A DNA stretch of 10,010 nt. It comes from Cyanobacteria bacterium HKST-UBA02 (GTDB lineage Bacteria > Cyanobacteriota > Vampirovibrionia > Obscuribacterales > Obscuribacteraceae). Numbering within the stretch: position 1 is the first letter of the stretch; each line of letters starts with the position of its first letter. A program made the translations under genes and the position numbers. The stretch is taken from the NCBI GenBank assembly GCA_020431945.1, contig JAGQHH010000259.1:1-10010 (forward strand), written 5' to 3'. The notes under the pieces are model-generated. The model worked only from the letters and a program-made list of their open reading frames with translations. It ran no database searches and had not been told where the DNA came from. Positions 1-5,899 of the stretch are shown one piece after another.

Positions 1-399
1 AAGCAGGGCTCCTTCGATCTCGTGACGGTGAGCCGCAGCGACCTCGCTCGCTTTGCTGCCGGCGCGCTCTCGGTGGAGGCGATTCTGAATGCCACCAGGG
101 TCGAGCCCGGACGCCTGAGCGACGGCACCGACGGATCTTTTGCCGGTCTCGCCGGTCTCACTTACCAGCAGATCGTCGATTATAGCCAGGAGCGCAATTC
201 CCGGGCGCGCATCGATCGTCTCAGCCGGATGGGTGTCGATGTGTCACCGCTTACAATCAGGCTCATGGAGATTGCTGATGCCGAGCGCAGTAACGATCGA
301 GTCCGTCTGAAGGCTCTCGAGCTGCAACTGGCTCTTGCCCTGGACCACCTGGAGAACAGCCGCAGGCTCTCCCGGAGCGGGAGTCTCGATGCCAGGTAA
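1..399 (+). CDS. Unrecognised protein, C-terminal part (5' end outside window)
   Basis: The reading frame is open from the first base (it begins KQGSFDLVTV) and ends at TAA 397-399. The GTG at 22 could be read as a start, but no Shine-Dalgarno sequence precedes it, so the gene most likely begins upstream of the window. At least 132 residues are visible. They are soluble, without membrane segments or cysteines. The second half is rich in Arg, Glu and Leu and looks alpha-helical (a stretch around MEIADAERSNDR, then a Leu/Ala-rich helix ending in a basic tail). I recognise no domain. Its last 11 bases overlap the start of the rRNA methyltransferase gene (ATG 389), so the two are probably cotranscribed and translationally coupled. 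Function unknown; confidence is in the gene being real, not in any role. Confidence 0.7.
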   Translation, partial: KQGSFDLVTVSRSDLARFAAGALSVEAILNATRVEPGRLSDGTDGSFAGLAGLTYQQIVDYSQERNSRARIDRLSRMGVDVSPLTIRLMEIADAERSNDRVRLKALELQLALALDHLENSRRLSRSGSLDAR

Positions 400-1897
400 A
401 AAGACCCGGAAGCATTCGCTTCAAAAAGGAGATCTTGTCACCCTCGTAATCGAGTCCCTGGCTCCCGGAGGCGATGGGGTGGGGTCCTGTCAGGGAGTGA
501 CTGTATTCGTCGCCCGAACGGCACCGGGTGATCGGGTGGAGGCGCGGCTTTTCGACGTACGCAAAGACTTCGCCCGGGGTAGCCTCGAGTCCCTTATGGA
601 ATCCGGACCGGAGCGTGTCGAGCCGGTTTGCCCGGTGTTCTCGTCCTGTGGTGGTTGCCAGTGGCAGCACGTCTCCTATGCCGGTCAATTGTCGAGCAAA
701 GAAGATATCGTCAGGCAAGCGGTCCGGCGTATCGGCGGGCTCGAGCCCGATCTGGTCGAGAGCTGCGCCGGAACCAGTCACCATTTGCGGTATCGGAACA
801 AAGCGCAGTTCCCGGTCACCGTCGGCGCCGGCGGTGGATTGGCTGCTGGTTATTACGAGCGCAATTCGCACAAGCTCGTCGATATCGATGGCTGCCCGGT
901 GGTGCCCGAGCCTCTGGAGCATGCTCTGGCCGAGATCAAGCGAGCCCTGTTCCGTATGCGCTTCAGCGCTTATGACGAAAGCGAGCACCGGGGACTCTTG
1001 CGGCACATAGTCTTACGTGAGAGCGCTGAAAACAAGGCTATCCTAGCCACTCTGGTTTTAAATGCCGGGTCTCTATCCAGGGAAGAACGAGCCTGTCTCG
1101 AGCAGGTGGCTTCCGAAGTGATCGCCCGGTTGCCTTCGATAAGCGGATTCTGTCTAAACTTCAACAATCACAGGGGCAATCGCATTCTTGGTGACACGAC
1201 AATTTGTCTCAAGGGTAGCCCCTCTATCGAGGAAGTGCTGCGCACGAGCCGGGAGGATAGACCGGAGCGGCTCCGAAAAGGGCTTGCCTTCCAGCTTTCC
1301 ACCGGAAGCTTTTTTCAGGTGCATTCCGGTCAGGCGGTTTTCATCCTCGATCAGATCTATGACCTTGTGAAAGGTCGAGGATCGGGATTGATCATCGATG
1401 CCTATGCGGGGGTAGGAGTGATCGCCATGTGGGTGGCGGAGCTCGCTGAGCGCATCGTGGCGGTGGAGGAGAACGATCGCGCCGTGGCGGACGGTCTTGC
1501 CACCGTGGCAGCCAACCGGATCGAGAATATCGAATTCAAGCAGGGAAAGGCAGAAGTGATCATGCCGGCTATGGCAGAGGAAGGCCTTCGCCCGGATGTG
1601 ATCATTCTCGATCCTCCCCGCAAAGGTGCTTCGCCGGAAGTCTTGCAAGCGGCCATGACTCTTATGCCGGAGCTGATTATCTATGTGAGCTGCAATCCAG
1701 CCACTCTTGCCCGGGACTTAAAGATCCTGAGCCTGGGTACTGGTATAAACTGGCAGGAGAAGCAAGCTCATATTGGGTATAAAACTCAACGAGTGAAGCC
1801 TGTCGACTTGTTTCCGCAGACTTATCATGTCGAGTCGATAGCATGCCTTGAGAGGGTTTTCCACGATGGTACTGTCGGGAATCTGGAAGAAATCTGA
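389..1897 (+). CDS. rlmD: 23S rRNA (uracil-5-)-methyltransferase, RlmD/RumA family
   Basis: SAM-dependent enzyme making 5-methyluridine in 23S rRNA (U1939 in E. coli numbering for RlmD). It has 502 residues from ATG 389, chosen because GGGAG lies 5 bases upstream; the frame is open further 5'. Domains in order: N-terminal TRAM RNA-binding domain (about 12-75); iron-sulfur cysteines C81, C87, C90 (CGGCQWQH) and C169 (DGCP); C-terminal Rossmann methyltransferase. The latter has FFQVHSGQA (Q310), the SAM loop DAYAGVGVIA (337-346), AVEEND (358-363), LDPPRKG (407-413), the nucleophile C435 in YVSCNPATLARD, and the probable general base E482 in HVE. The family usually has Asn after FFQV; here it is His312. 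The cluster and nucleophile mark RlmD/RlmCD rather than TrmA, which lacks the cluster. Which uridine is modified (747, 1939 or both) cannot be read from sequence. The gene overlaps both neighbours, suggesting one operon. Confidence 0.93.
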   Translation: MPGKKTRKHSLQKGDLVTLVIESLAPGGDGVGSCQGVTVFVARTAPGDRVEARLFDVRKDFARGSLESLMESGPERVEPVCPVFSSCGGCQWQHVSYAGQLSSKEDIVRQAVRRIGGLEPDLVESCAGTSHHLRYRNKAQFPVTVGAGGGLAAGYYERNSHKLVDIDGCPVVPEPLEHALAEIKRALFRMRFSAYDESEHRGLLRHIVLRESAENKAILATLVLNAGSLSREERACLEQVASEVIARLPSISGFCLNFNNHRGNRILGDTTICLKGSPSIEEVLRTSREDRPERLRKGLAFQLSTGSFFQVHSGQAVFILDQIYDLVKGRGSGLIIDAYAGVGVIAMWVAELAERIVAVEENDRAVADGLATVAANRIENIEFKQGKAEVIMPAMAEEGLRPDVIILDPPRKGASPEVLQAAMTLMPELIIYVSCNPATLARDLKILSLGTGINWQEKQAHIGYKTQRVKPVDLFPQTYHVESIACLERVFHDGTVGNLEEI

Positions 1898-2324
1898 AGA
1901 TCAAAAAGAGCCCCGCAAGCCCGAGCTCAAAATAAGCCACGAGAAAAATCTGCCTCCGGACGACGTTCAGGATATCTGTGCTTCGGTGGGCTGGAGCCGC
2001 CGGGAGCCCGAGCTTATCTCGAAGGCTCTTGAGAACAGTCTTTCGGTGGTCTCGATCTGGGACAAGGGCCGGATCGTCGGCTTCGCCAGGGCCACCGGTG
2101 ATATGGTTTTCAACGCCACGATCTGGGACATGGTTGTAAGACCCAGCTACCAGGGCAGCGGTGTCGGTCGCCTGGTCATGCAAGAGCTTCTCAAGGATCT
2201 GGACGAGCTCGGTATTCCCCTGGTGACGCTTTATGCCGATCCGGGTACGGACGGCTTCTATCAGCGGTTCGGCTTCCTGGCCGACCCCTCCGGAGTGCGT
2301 GGCATGTTCCGGGAGACCAGCTGA
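1866..2324 (+). CDS. GNAT family N-acetyltransferase, cyanobacterial/plastid-like
   Basis: Probable acetyl-CoA-dependent N-acetyltransferase of 152 residues, single GNAT domain. Start ATG 1866 is preceded by AGAGGG at 1851-1856; an in-frame TTG at 1848 is a less likely alternative. The gene overlaps the methyltransferase by 32 bases. The N-terminal 27 residues are charged and probably unstructured. The fold then runs through GRIVGFARATGD (68-79), ATIWDMVVRP (84-93), the acetyl-CoA pyrophosphate loop QGSGVG (96-101), and TLYADPGTDGFYQRFGF (121-137), followed by GVRGMF. This order and the closing GMF resemble the cyanobacterial/plastid (Ycf52-like) GNAT group. Members of that group in plants acetylate lysines, N-termini or serotonin; the substrate here is unknown. 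It is the last gene before the rplI promoter and I see no hairpin terminator after it. Confidence 0.85.
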   Translation: MVLSGIWKKSEDQKEPRKPELKISHEKNLPPDDVQDICASVGWSRREPELISKALENSLSVVSIWDKGRIVGFARATGDMVFNATIWDMVVRPSYQGSGVGRLVMQELLKDLDELGIPLVTLYADPGTDGFYQRFGFLADPSGVRGMFRETS

Positions 2325-2350
2325 CAAGAGATCCACAAACTTAATAGAAA

Positions 2351-2374
2351 AGCTTATGGAATTTGAGCTTATGG
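2351..2374 (+). repeat. 9-bp direct repeat over the rplI -35 region
   Basis: AGCTTATGG occurs at 2351-2359 and again, identically, at 2366-2374, a 15-base period. The second copy overlaps the -35 element of the rplI promoter. The arrangement could be a pair of half-sites for a regulator or chance duplication; no other copy was noticed in the window. Confidence 0.5.
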
Positions 2375-2391
2375 CTTCGCCGTGGTAAATT
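2363..2391 (+). promoter_or_regulatory. Sigma-70-type promoter for rplI
   Basis: TTGAGC (2363-2368) and TAAATT (2386-2391) are separated by 17 bases. TG at 2383-2384 one base before the -10 makes it an extended -10. It lies in the only noncoding stretch before rplI and would give a leader of roughly 50 bases. Confidence 0.6.
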
Positions 2392-2446
2392 TTCCAGTCG
2401 GATTTATAAAAGCTGTTTCTAGCGCAATCGAAGCGCGGGGGATGTC

Positions 2447-2986
2447 ATGAAGGTCATTTTGCAAGATAACGTAGCCAAGCTGGGCACTGCCGGAGATATC
2501 GTGGAAGCCTCCCGGGGTTACTTCCGCAACTTTCTCGAGCCCAGAGGTCTGGCTGTCCTGGCCAGCAAAGGCACCCTCAAGAAAAGAGAGGAAGACCTGG
2601 AAGCTCTCAAGCGCAAAGCCGATAAAGCACGCCAGGAAGCTGTCGCCCTCGGCGAGCGTATCGCTGCCCTGCCGCCTCTGCAAGTCGAGACCAAGGCAGG
2701 CGAGACCGGCAAGCTCTACGGTAAGGTGACCAACAAAGAGATCGCCTCCCAGATCGAAGCTGCTATCGGAGTCCAGGTGGACAAGCGCACAGTCAAGCCT
2801 CTCGAAGAGATCACCTCTCTGGGCAGCTATAAAGTCCAGGTCAAGCTCACCGCCGATGTCATCGTCGAATGCGAAATCGATGTGGTCATCGAAGGCACTC
2901 CGGTTCGTGACCTGCCGCCTGCCGAAGCTCCTGCCGAAAGCGAAGCTCCTTCCGAGGAAGCCGAGACCGCTTCTGAAGAAGAGTAG
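2447..2986 (+). CDS. rplI: Large-subunit ribosomal protein L9 (bL9) with acidic C-terminal extension
   Basis: Two-domain protein of the 50S subunit that binds 23S rRNA near the L1 stalk and supports reading-frame fidelity. It has 179 residues; ATG 2447 follows GGGGGA with a 4-base spacer. Residues 1-50 are the N-terminal rRNA-binding domain with the L9 signature (GDIVEASRGYFRNFLEPRG, 16-34). Residues 41-75 form the long connecting helix (KKREEDLEALKRKADKARQE). Residues 78-152 are the C-terminal domain (GKLYGKVTNKEIA, 88-100). L9 is normally about 148-150 residues; residues 157-179 are extra, rich in Pro, Ala, Glu and Ser and ending EEE. The gene stands alone with its own promoter and terminator, not in the rpsF-ssb-rpsR-rplI arrangement common elsewhere. 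Confidence 0.97.
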   Translation: MKVILQDNVAKLGTAGDIVEASRGYFRNFLEPRGLAVLASKGTLKKREEDLEALKRKADKARQEAVALGERIAALPPLQVETKAGETGKLYGKVTNKEIASQIEAAIGVQVDKRTVKPLEEITSLGSYKVQVKLTADVIVECEIDVVIEGTPVRDLPPAEAPAESEAPSEEAETASEEE

Positions 2987-3004
2987 GCTGGATATTTCAA
3001 TTTC

Positions 3005-3034
3005 AAGGCCGGATCCACTGGATCCGGCCTTTTT
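3005..3034 (+). terminator. Rho-independent terminator of rplI
   Basis: AAGGCCGGATCC (3005-3016), a 3-base loop ACT, and GGATCCGGCCTT (3020-3031) form a perfect 12-bp stem that runs into TTTTT (3030-3034). It begins 19 bases after the rplI stop. Read on the minus strand the stem is followed only by TTGAAATTG, so it would be a weak stop for xseB transcription coming the other way. Confidence 0.93.
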
Positions 3035-3072
3035 GTTGATACCACTATTGGTGAGCAGGTCGGTTCAGGATG

Positions 3073-3432
3073 TCAGTCGCCCAGGGGCAGACTGAGCTGG
3101 CTCGATGAGCTCCGGGCCGCCTGGCGCGGTCGCGGCTCCAGGCTTCTGGGCGTGGAGTCCTCTTCTTCGTCATCGTCGCTTTTCGATTTCTCCGAATCGT
3201 TGCTCTCTTCGTCTGTGTCGAACGGCGTGGAGGAGATGCTGCCATCGAGATTCTTCTTGAGGATCTCGACTTTCTGCTCGGCACCTTTGAGAAATTCCTC
3301 GCACTGGCGGGAGAGTTTCATGCCGCGCTCGAAAAGCTCCAGAGCCGCTTCGAGCTTGACTTCGCCGTCGAGCTTCTGGACTACTTCTTCGAGCTCCATG
3401 AGGGTGCTTTCGAAATCCCTTTCTTTCTTCAT
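3073..3432 (-). CDS. xseB: Exodeoxyribonuclease VII small subunit with long tail ending in a clamp-binding motif
   Basis: Small subunit of ExoVII, which with XseA degrades single-stranded DNA from both ends in the cytoplasm; several XseB copies bind each XseA. It has 119 residues from ATG at 3432. The first 62 residues are the family helical hairpin: FESTLMELEEVVQKLDGEV, LEAALELFERGMKLSRQCEEFL, AEQKVEIL. The family normally stops at about 60-80 residues. Here a tail follows: acidic and Ser-rich (70-93, including DDDEEED), then Arg/Pro/Ser-rich (94-111), then Q112-L117 reading QLSLPL, two residues from the end. That hexapeptide matches the bacterial beta-clamp binding consensus. The start lies 2 bases after the xseA stop, so translation is probably coupled; AAAGGA lies 12 bases upstream. 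An in-frame GTG 9 bases earlier is a possible alternative start. Confidence 0.93.
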   Translation of the reverse strand: MKKERDFESTLMELEEVVQKLDGEVKLEAALELFERGMKLSRQCEEFLKGAEQKVEILKKNLDGSISSTPFDTDEESNDSEKSKSDDDEEEDSTPRSLEPRPRQAARSSSSQLSLPLGD

Positions 3433-3434
3433 TT

Positions 3435-4664
3435 CTACCACCAGTCCTTTTGAGTGTCGGATACTGAGACAGTAAGCCTGCCTGTGCGGAGGAGGACTTC
3501 GAGGACGTCTCCCTCCTTTGCCTGGGAAAAATCGGTGATCAGCTCTCCGTCGGTCTTTCTGACGATGGCGAAGCCCCGGCTCATGACGTTCTCGGGACCG
3601 AGGTCCAGGAGCCGTTTGGTGGCGACCTTGTGACGGTGCCGGTAATGGGTGAGGCGAGCCTCGACCTGATTGGCCAGGAGTCGCTGGCAATGAGCGATCT
3701 CGGTGCTCTTATGTCTCAGCCTGTCCTGGTAGCGCATCAGGGAGGAAAGGGGGCTCAGGCGCTCGAGATTGTAGCGGCAGTCATCGAGACGCTCGTCCAT
3801 GGCGTCGATGAGATGTCCCTTGAGATAGGAGAAGCGCTCCAGAAGCTCGGCGCGTCCTCTGGCCACCAGCTCGGCTGCGGCTGTGGGAGTGGGCGCCCGC
3901 AGATCCGCCACCAGATCGCAGATAGTGATATCGGTCTCGTGTCCGACACCGGAGATGACCGGAACCGGCGATCTGAGCACGGCCCGGGCGACGGTTTCGG
4001 TGTTGAAAGACCAGAGATCCTCGATGGAGCCGCCGCCTCTGGCGACTATGATGACGTCGAGGTCAGGCATCTCATAGAGCAGATCGAGAGCCCTGGCAAT
4101 GCTTTCTTCGCTGCCCTCGCCCTGGACCTTAGCAGGGGCGATATAGGCTTTGACCATATTGTTGCGCCGGGAAAGGGTGTTGATGATGTCCCTCACCGCC
4201 GCTCCGGCAGGACTGGTGACGATGCCTATCTTCTCCGGGAGCATGGGGATCGGGCGCTTGCGCTCAGGAGCCAGGAGACCTTCTCTGTCCAGCATCTCTT
4301 TGAGCTGCTCGAAGGCGAGCTGCCATTCCCCCACCCCCACCGGTTCGAGTTTGGCGACCACCATCTGGTAGGCGCCCCGGGGCGGGTAGACGCTGAGCTT
4401 GCCCCGGGCTACCACCGAAATCCCGTCTTCGAGGCGAAAGCGAATGCCCTGATTGGCGTTCTTGAAGCAGACGCAGGGCAGGGTGGCGTTCTGGTCCTTG
4501 AGAGAGAAATACCAGTGTCCGGAAGGATAGACCTTGGCGTTGCTCACCTCGCCGGCTACATATATGTGGTCAAAAGCCGACTCGAGCAGGTCTTTGACCT
4601 GGCCGGTCAGCTCGCTGACGGTCAGGACCGGATGCAATGGATTGGATTCTTTAGGGCTGTACAT
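3435..4664 (-). CDS. xseA: Exodeoxyribonuclease VII large (catalytic) subunit
   Basis: Catalytic subunit of ExoVII. It has 409 residues from ATG at 4664, preferred over an in-frame TTG at 4688 that lacks a ribosome binding site; no strong site precedes the ATG either. Residues 13-110 are the OB-fold DNA-binding domain (LTVSELTGQVKDLLE, VAGEVSNAK, GHWYFSLKD). Residues 135-265 form the catalytic core: KIGIVTSPAGAAVRDI (D159), VARGGGSIEDLWSFN (R209), SGVGHETDITICDLVAD (H242, D245) and RAPTPTAAAE, all family hallmarks. Residues 270-350 are the long helical segment where XseB binds. A C-terminal beta domain (MSRGFAIVRK, GDVLEVLL) ends the protein with KDWW. Length is close to the family norm (E. 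coli 456). The gene is the first of the xseA-xseB operon and diverges from the PD-(D/E)XK gene. Confidence 0.97.
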   Translation of the reverse strand: MYSPKESNPLHPVLTVSELTGQVKDLLESAFDHIYVAGEVSNAKVYPSGHWYFSLKDQNATLPCVCFKNANQGIRFRLEDGISVVARGKLSVYPPRGAYQMVVAKLEPVGVGEWQLAFEQLKEMLDREGLLAPERKRPIPMLPEKIGIVTSPAGAAVRDIINTLSRRNNMVKAYIAPAKVQGEGSEESIARALDLLYEMPDLDVIIVARGGGSIEDLWSFNTETVARAVLRSPVPVISGVGHETDITICDLVADLRAPTPTAAAELVARGRAELLERFSYLKGHLIDAMDERLDDCRYNLERLSPLSSLMRYQDRLRHKSTEIAHCQRLLANQVEARLTHYRHRHKVATKRLLDLGPENVMSRGFAIVRKTDGELITDFSQAKEGDVLEVLLRTGRLTVSVSDTQKDWW

Positions 4665-4700
4665 AAATATGAATACGTCCGTCAGCAAAAGATAGTTCGA

Positions 4701-4724
4701 TTGGCATGATTTTTGGCACGATCT
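4701..4724 (+). repeat. Tandem 12-bp imperfect direct repeat upstream of xseA
   Basis: TTGGCATGATTT (4701-4712) is followed directly by TTGGCACGATCT (4713-4724), identical at 10 of 12 positions. It lies 37-60 bases upstream of the xseA start (minus strand), where a regulator or RNA polymerase would bind. I could not identify a convincing -35/-10 pair for xseA. Confidence 0.45.
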
Positions 4725-4785
4725 CCAGACAATTTAATGTAGGTAGAAACAGTTTTCTTGTTTATATCCTTTGATGCGGTTTCGA

Positions 4786-4886
4786 AGATGTCCGGCATCT
4801 GCGATCGTCTCGAGAAGGATATCGGTCGCGTAGCTTGTCGGCTGCTCTGAGCCCGCACTGGGAGCGGTTTTGGATAGATAAAACCG
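4786..4886 (+). other. Hairpin-rich stretch in the xseA/nuclease intergenic region
   Basis: The long noncoding stretch between the divergent genes (4665-5018) contains consecutive potential hairpins. They are AGATG/CATCT (4786-4800); GCGATCG/CGGTCGC (4801-4807 with 4823-4829, one G-U wobble that favours plus-strand RNA); a short CCC/GGG hairpin near 4852-4863; and CGGTTTT/AAAACCG (4865-4871 with 4880-4886). No terminator-like U tract follows. It may be a structured leader or small RNA, or nothing. No convincing protein gene lies here. Confidence 0.25.
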
Positions 4887-4940
4887 GAACAAGGCCGGGC
4901 ATAGAGATGTCGTAGATAAAAGCAGACGCTGATATTTCAT

Positions 4941-4970
4941 TTGACGACTGTTTTGGGTGTGCCATATATT
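4941..4970 (+). promoter_or_regulatory. Sigma-70-type promoter for the PD-(D/E)XK gene
   Basis: TTGACG (4941-4946) and TATATT (4965-4970) are separated by 18 bases. Both match the consensus well, and the start codon follows about 50 bases later. Confidence 0.65.
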
Positions 4971-4982
4971 AGTATGGCATAC
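4957..4982 (+). promoter_or_regulatory. Operator-like palindrome overlapping the -10 element
   Basis: GTGTGCCATA (4957-4966 approximately; core arm TGCCATA at 4960-4966) and TATGGCATAC (4973-4982) are inverted repeats matching at 9 of 10 positions around a 6-base centre TATTAG. The palindrome covers the -10 box and the expected transcription start, a classic position for a dimeric repressor. The identity of the regulator is unknown. Confidence 0.5.
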
Positions 4983-5018
4983 GGAAGTTTGGCTGTGTTT
5001 AAAAAAGGGGGTCTCATC

Positions 5019-5822
5019 ATGGACCGCACATTATTCTCTCCCGCCATGATCGATACATACAGGTCCTGTCCCAGGGCTTTCGAGACGGCGCTCAAGCAGC
5101 TCGATGACGGTGGACGTCTTCGTTCCATCGCATCCGTATGCAAGCAATTCGTGCGCAAGGGCGTAGCCGAGATCAACAAAGGCCGTGTGACTACCCTCAA
5201 TCAGCTCCAGCTTTTCATCGGTCATCACTGGCCCGTGGACAAGATGGAGAAATACGGCTACGACCAGGAGCAGATCACCCGGGCATTCCTTTATACATAC
5301 AAAACCCTTGCCGGCTATGTAAGCCAGCCCTATCGCCCCAGGGAGTCCGAGGTGGCTGCCGTGGCTTTGAAAGTGAGAGCCCGGGTGGGCTCGGCACGCG
5401 CCTATCTCGAGGATACATTCGACCTGGTCCTCTGGTATCCCGAGCGGGCTCATCTCGAGATCGTGGACTTCGAGCTTTCGGGCAAGGGTCATGCCGGACG
5501 TGCCTGGCCAAGTGCCTCCAGTATCGCCAGACAGTTTCTGATCAACAAGCTCAGAGCGCGCTTTCCTTTCCGGACCCTGGCTTTCACGACTCTCCGGCTC
5601 ACCCCCCGTGGCTTCCAGGCCAACAGCCAGGTTGCCGGGGAAGAAAGCCTGTCCAGGCACTTCGACGATCTGGTTCGCGATCTCGAGGCCATGCGTGCTC
5701 CCCTCAAGACCGAAGCGCATCCCCACGGCGAGTTCTGCCGGTACTGCTCGGCACTCACCCGGCAGGAGAGCGGCGCCGAAGGCAGCGAGCAAGACGACGA
5801 CTCCCTTTCGCTGAGCGCCTGA
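5019..5822 (+). CDS. RecB/Cas4-like PD-(D/E)XK protein with altered active site
   Basis: A 267-residue protein resembling stand-alone RecB-type nucleases. Start ATG 5019 follows AAAAAAGGGGG with about 7 bases spacing; an in-frame TTG at 4941 falls inside the promoter and is rejected. The N-terminus has the family opening FSPAMIDTYRSCPRAFE (6-22, C17). The C-terminus has GEFCRYC (C240, C243). With C17, and perhaps C41, these could bind a 4Fe-4S cluster as in Cas4/AddB-type nucleases. The core reads DTFDLVLWYPERAHLEIVDFELSGKG (split here as FDLVLW 134-139 and EIVDFELSG 147-155), giving D135 and D150. Where family members have D-Y-K, it has D150-F-E152, so the catalytic lysine is missing unless K156 substitutes. 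The later helix IARQFLINKLRA (Q172) fits the Q motif. There is no helicase domain. DNA binding without cleavage is possible. The tail is acidic. Confidence 0.72.
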   Translation: MDRTLFSPAMIDTYRSCPRAFETALKQLDDGGRLRSIASVCKQFVRKGVAEINKGRVTTLNQLQLFIGHHWPVDKMEKYGYDQEQITRAFLYTYKTLAGYVSQPYRPRESEVAAVALKVRARVGSARAYLEDTFDLVLWYPERAHLEIVDFELSGKGHAGRAWPSASSIARQFLINKLRARFPFRTLAFTTLRLTPRGFQANSQVAGEESLSRHFDDLVRDLEAMRAPLKTEAHPHGEFCRYCSALTRQESGAEGSEQDDDSLSLSA

Positions 5823-5870
5823 AGCCTGGCTATCACCGGGCTACAAATAGATAATCAGCTTCGCATTCGC

Positions 5871-5876
5871 TATAAT
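5871..5876 (+). promoter_or_regulatory. Candidate -10 box for the ferritin-like/hutI unit
   Basis: A perfect TATAAT at 5871-5876 lies in the 77-base gap before the ferritin-like gene. No recognisable -35 is found at 16-18 bases, so it would need an activator or be fortuitous. Its transcript would start about 17 bases before ATG 5900. Confidence 0.4.
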
Positions 5877-5899
5877 TTGCCCGCTTCCCGGGGGAAATT

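Noticed and set aside
263..1006. 247-codon minus-strand open frame opposite the methyltransferase
   Set aside because: It lies wholly under the well-supported rlmD and preceding gene and has low-complexity, non-homologous composition.
3630..4709. 359-codon open frame on the plus strand opposite xseA
   Set aside because: xseA on the minus strand has every family motif; the opposite frame is a by-product of codon bias and shows no recognisable domain or ribosome binding site.
4775..4790. GGTTTCGAAG resembling a tRNA T-loop
   Set aside because: No acceptor, D or anticodon arms can be folded around it.
4734..4940. 68-codon minus-strand open frame in the divergent intergenic region
   Set aside because: No Shine-Dalgarno precedes the ATG at 4940, and the sequence (MKYQRLLLSTTS...) has no recognisable feature. 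It also overlaps the hairpin stretch and would start at the nuclease promoter.
5019..5822. Cas4 and a CRISPR locus
   Set aside because: The protein shares the Cas4/RecB fold motifs but no other cas gene or repeat-spacer array is present in the window.
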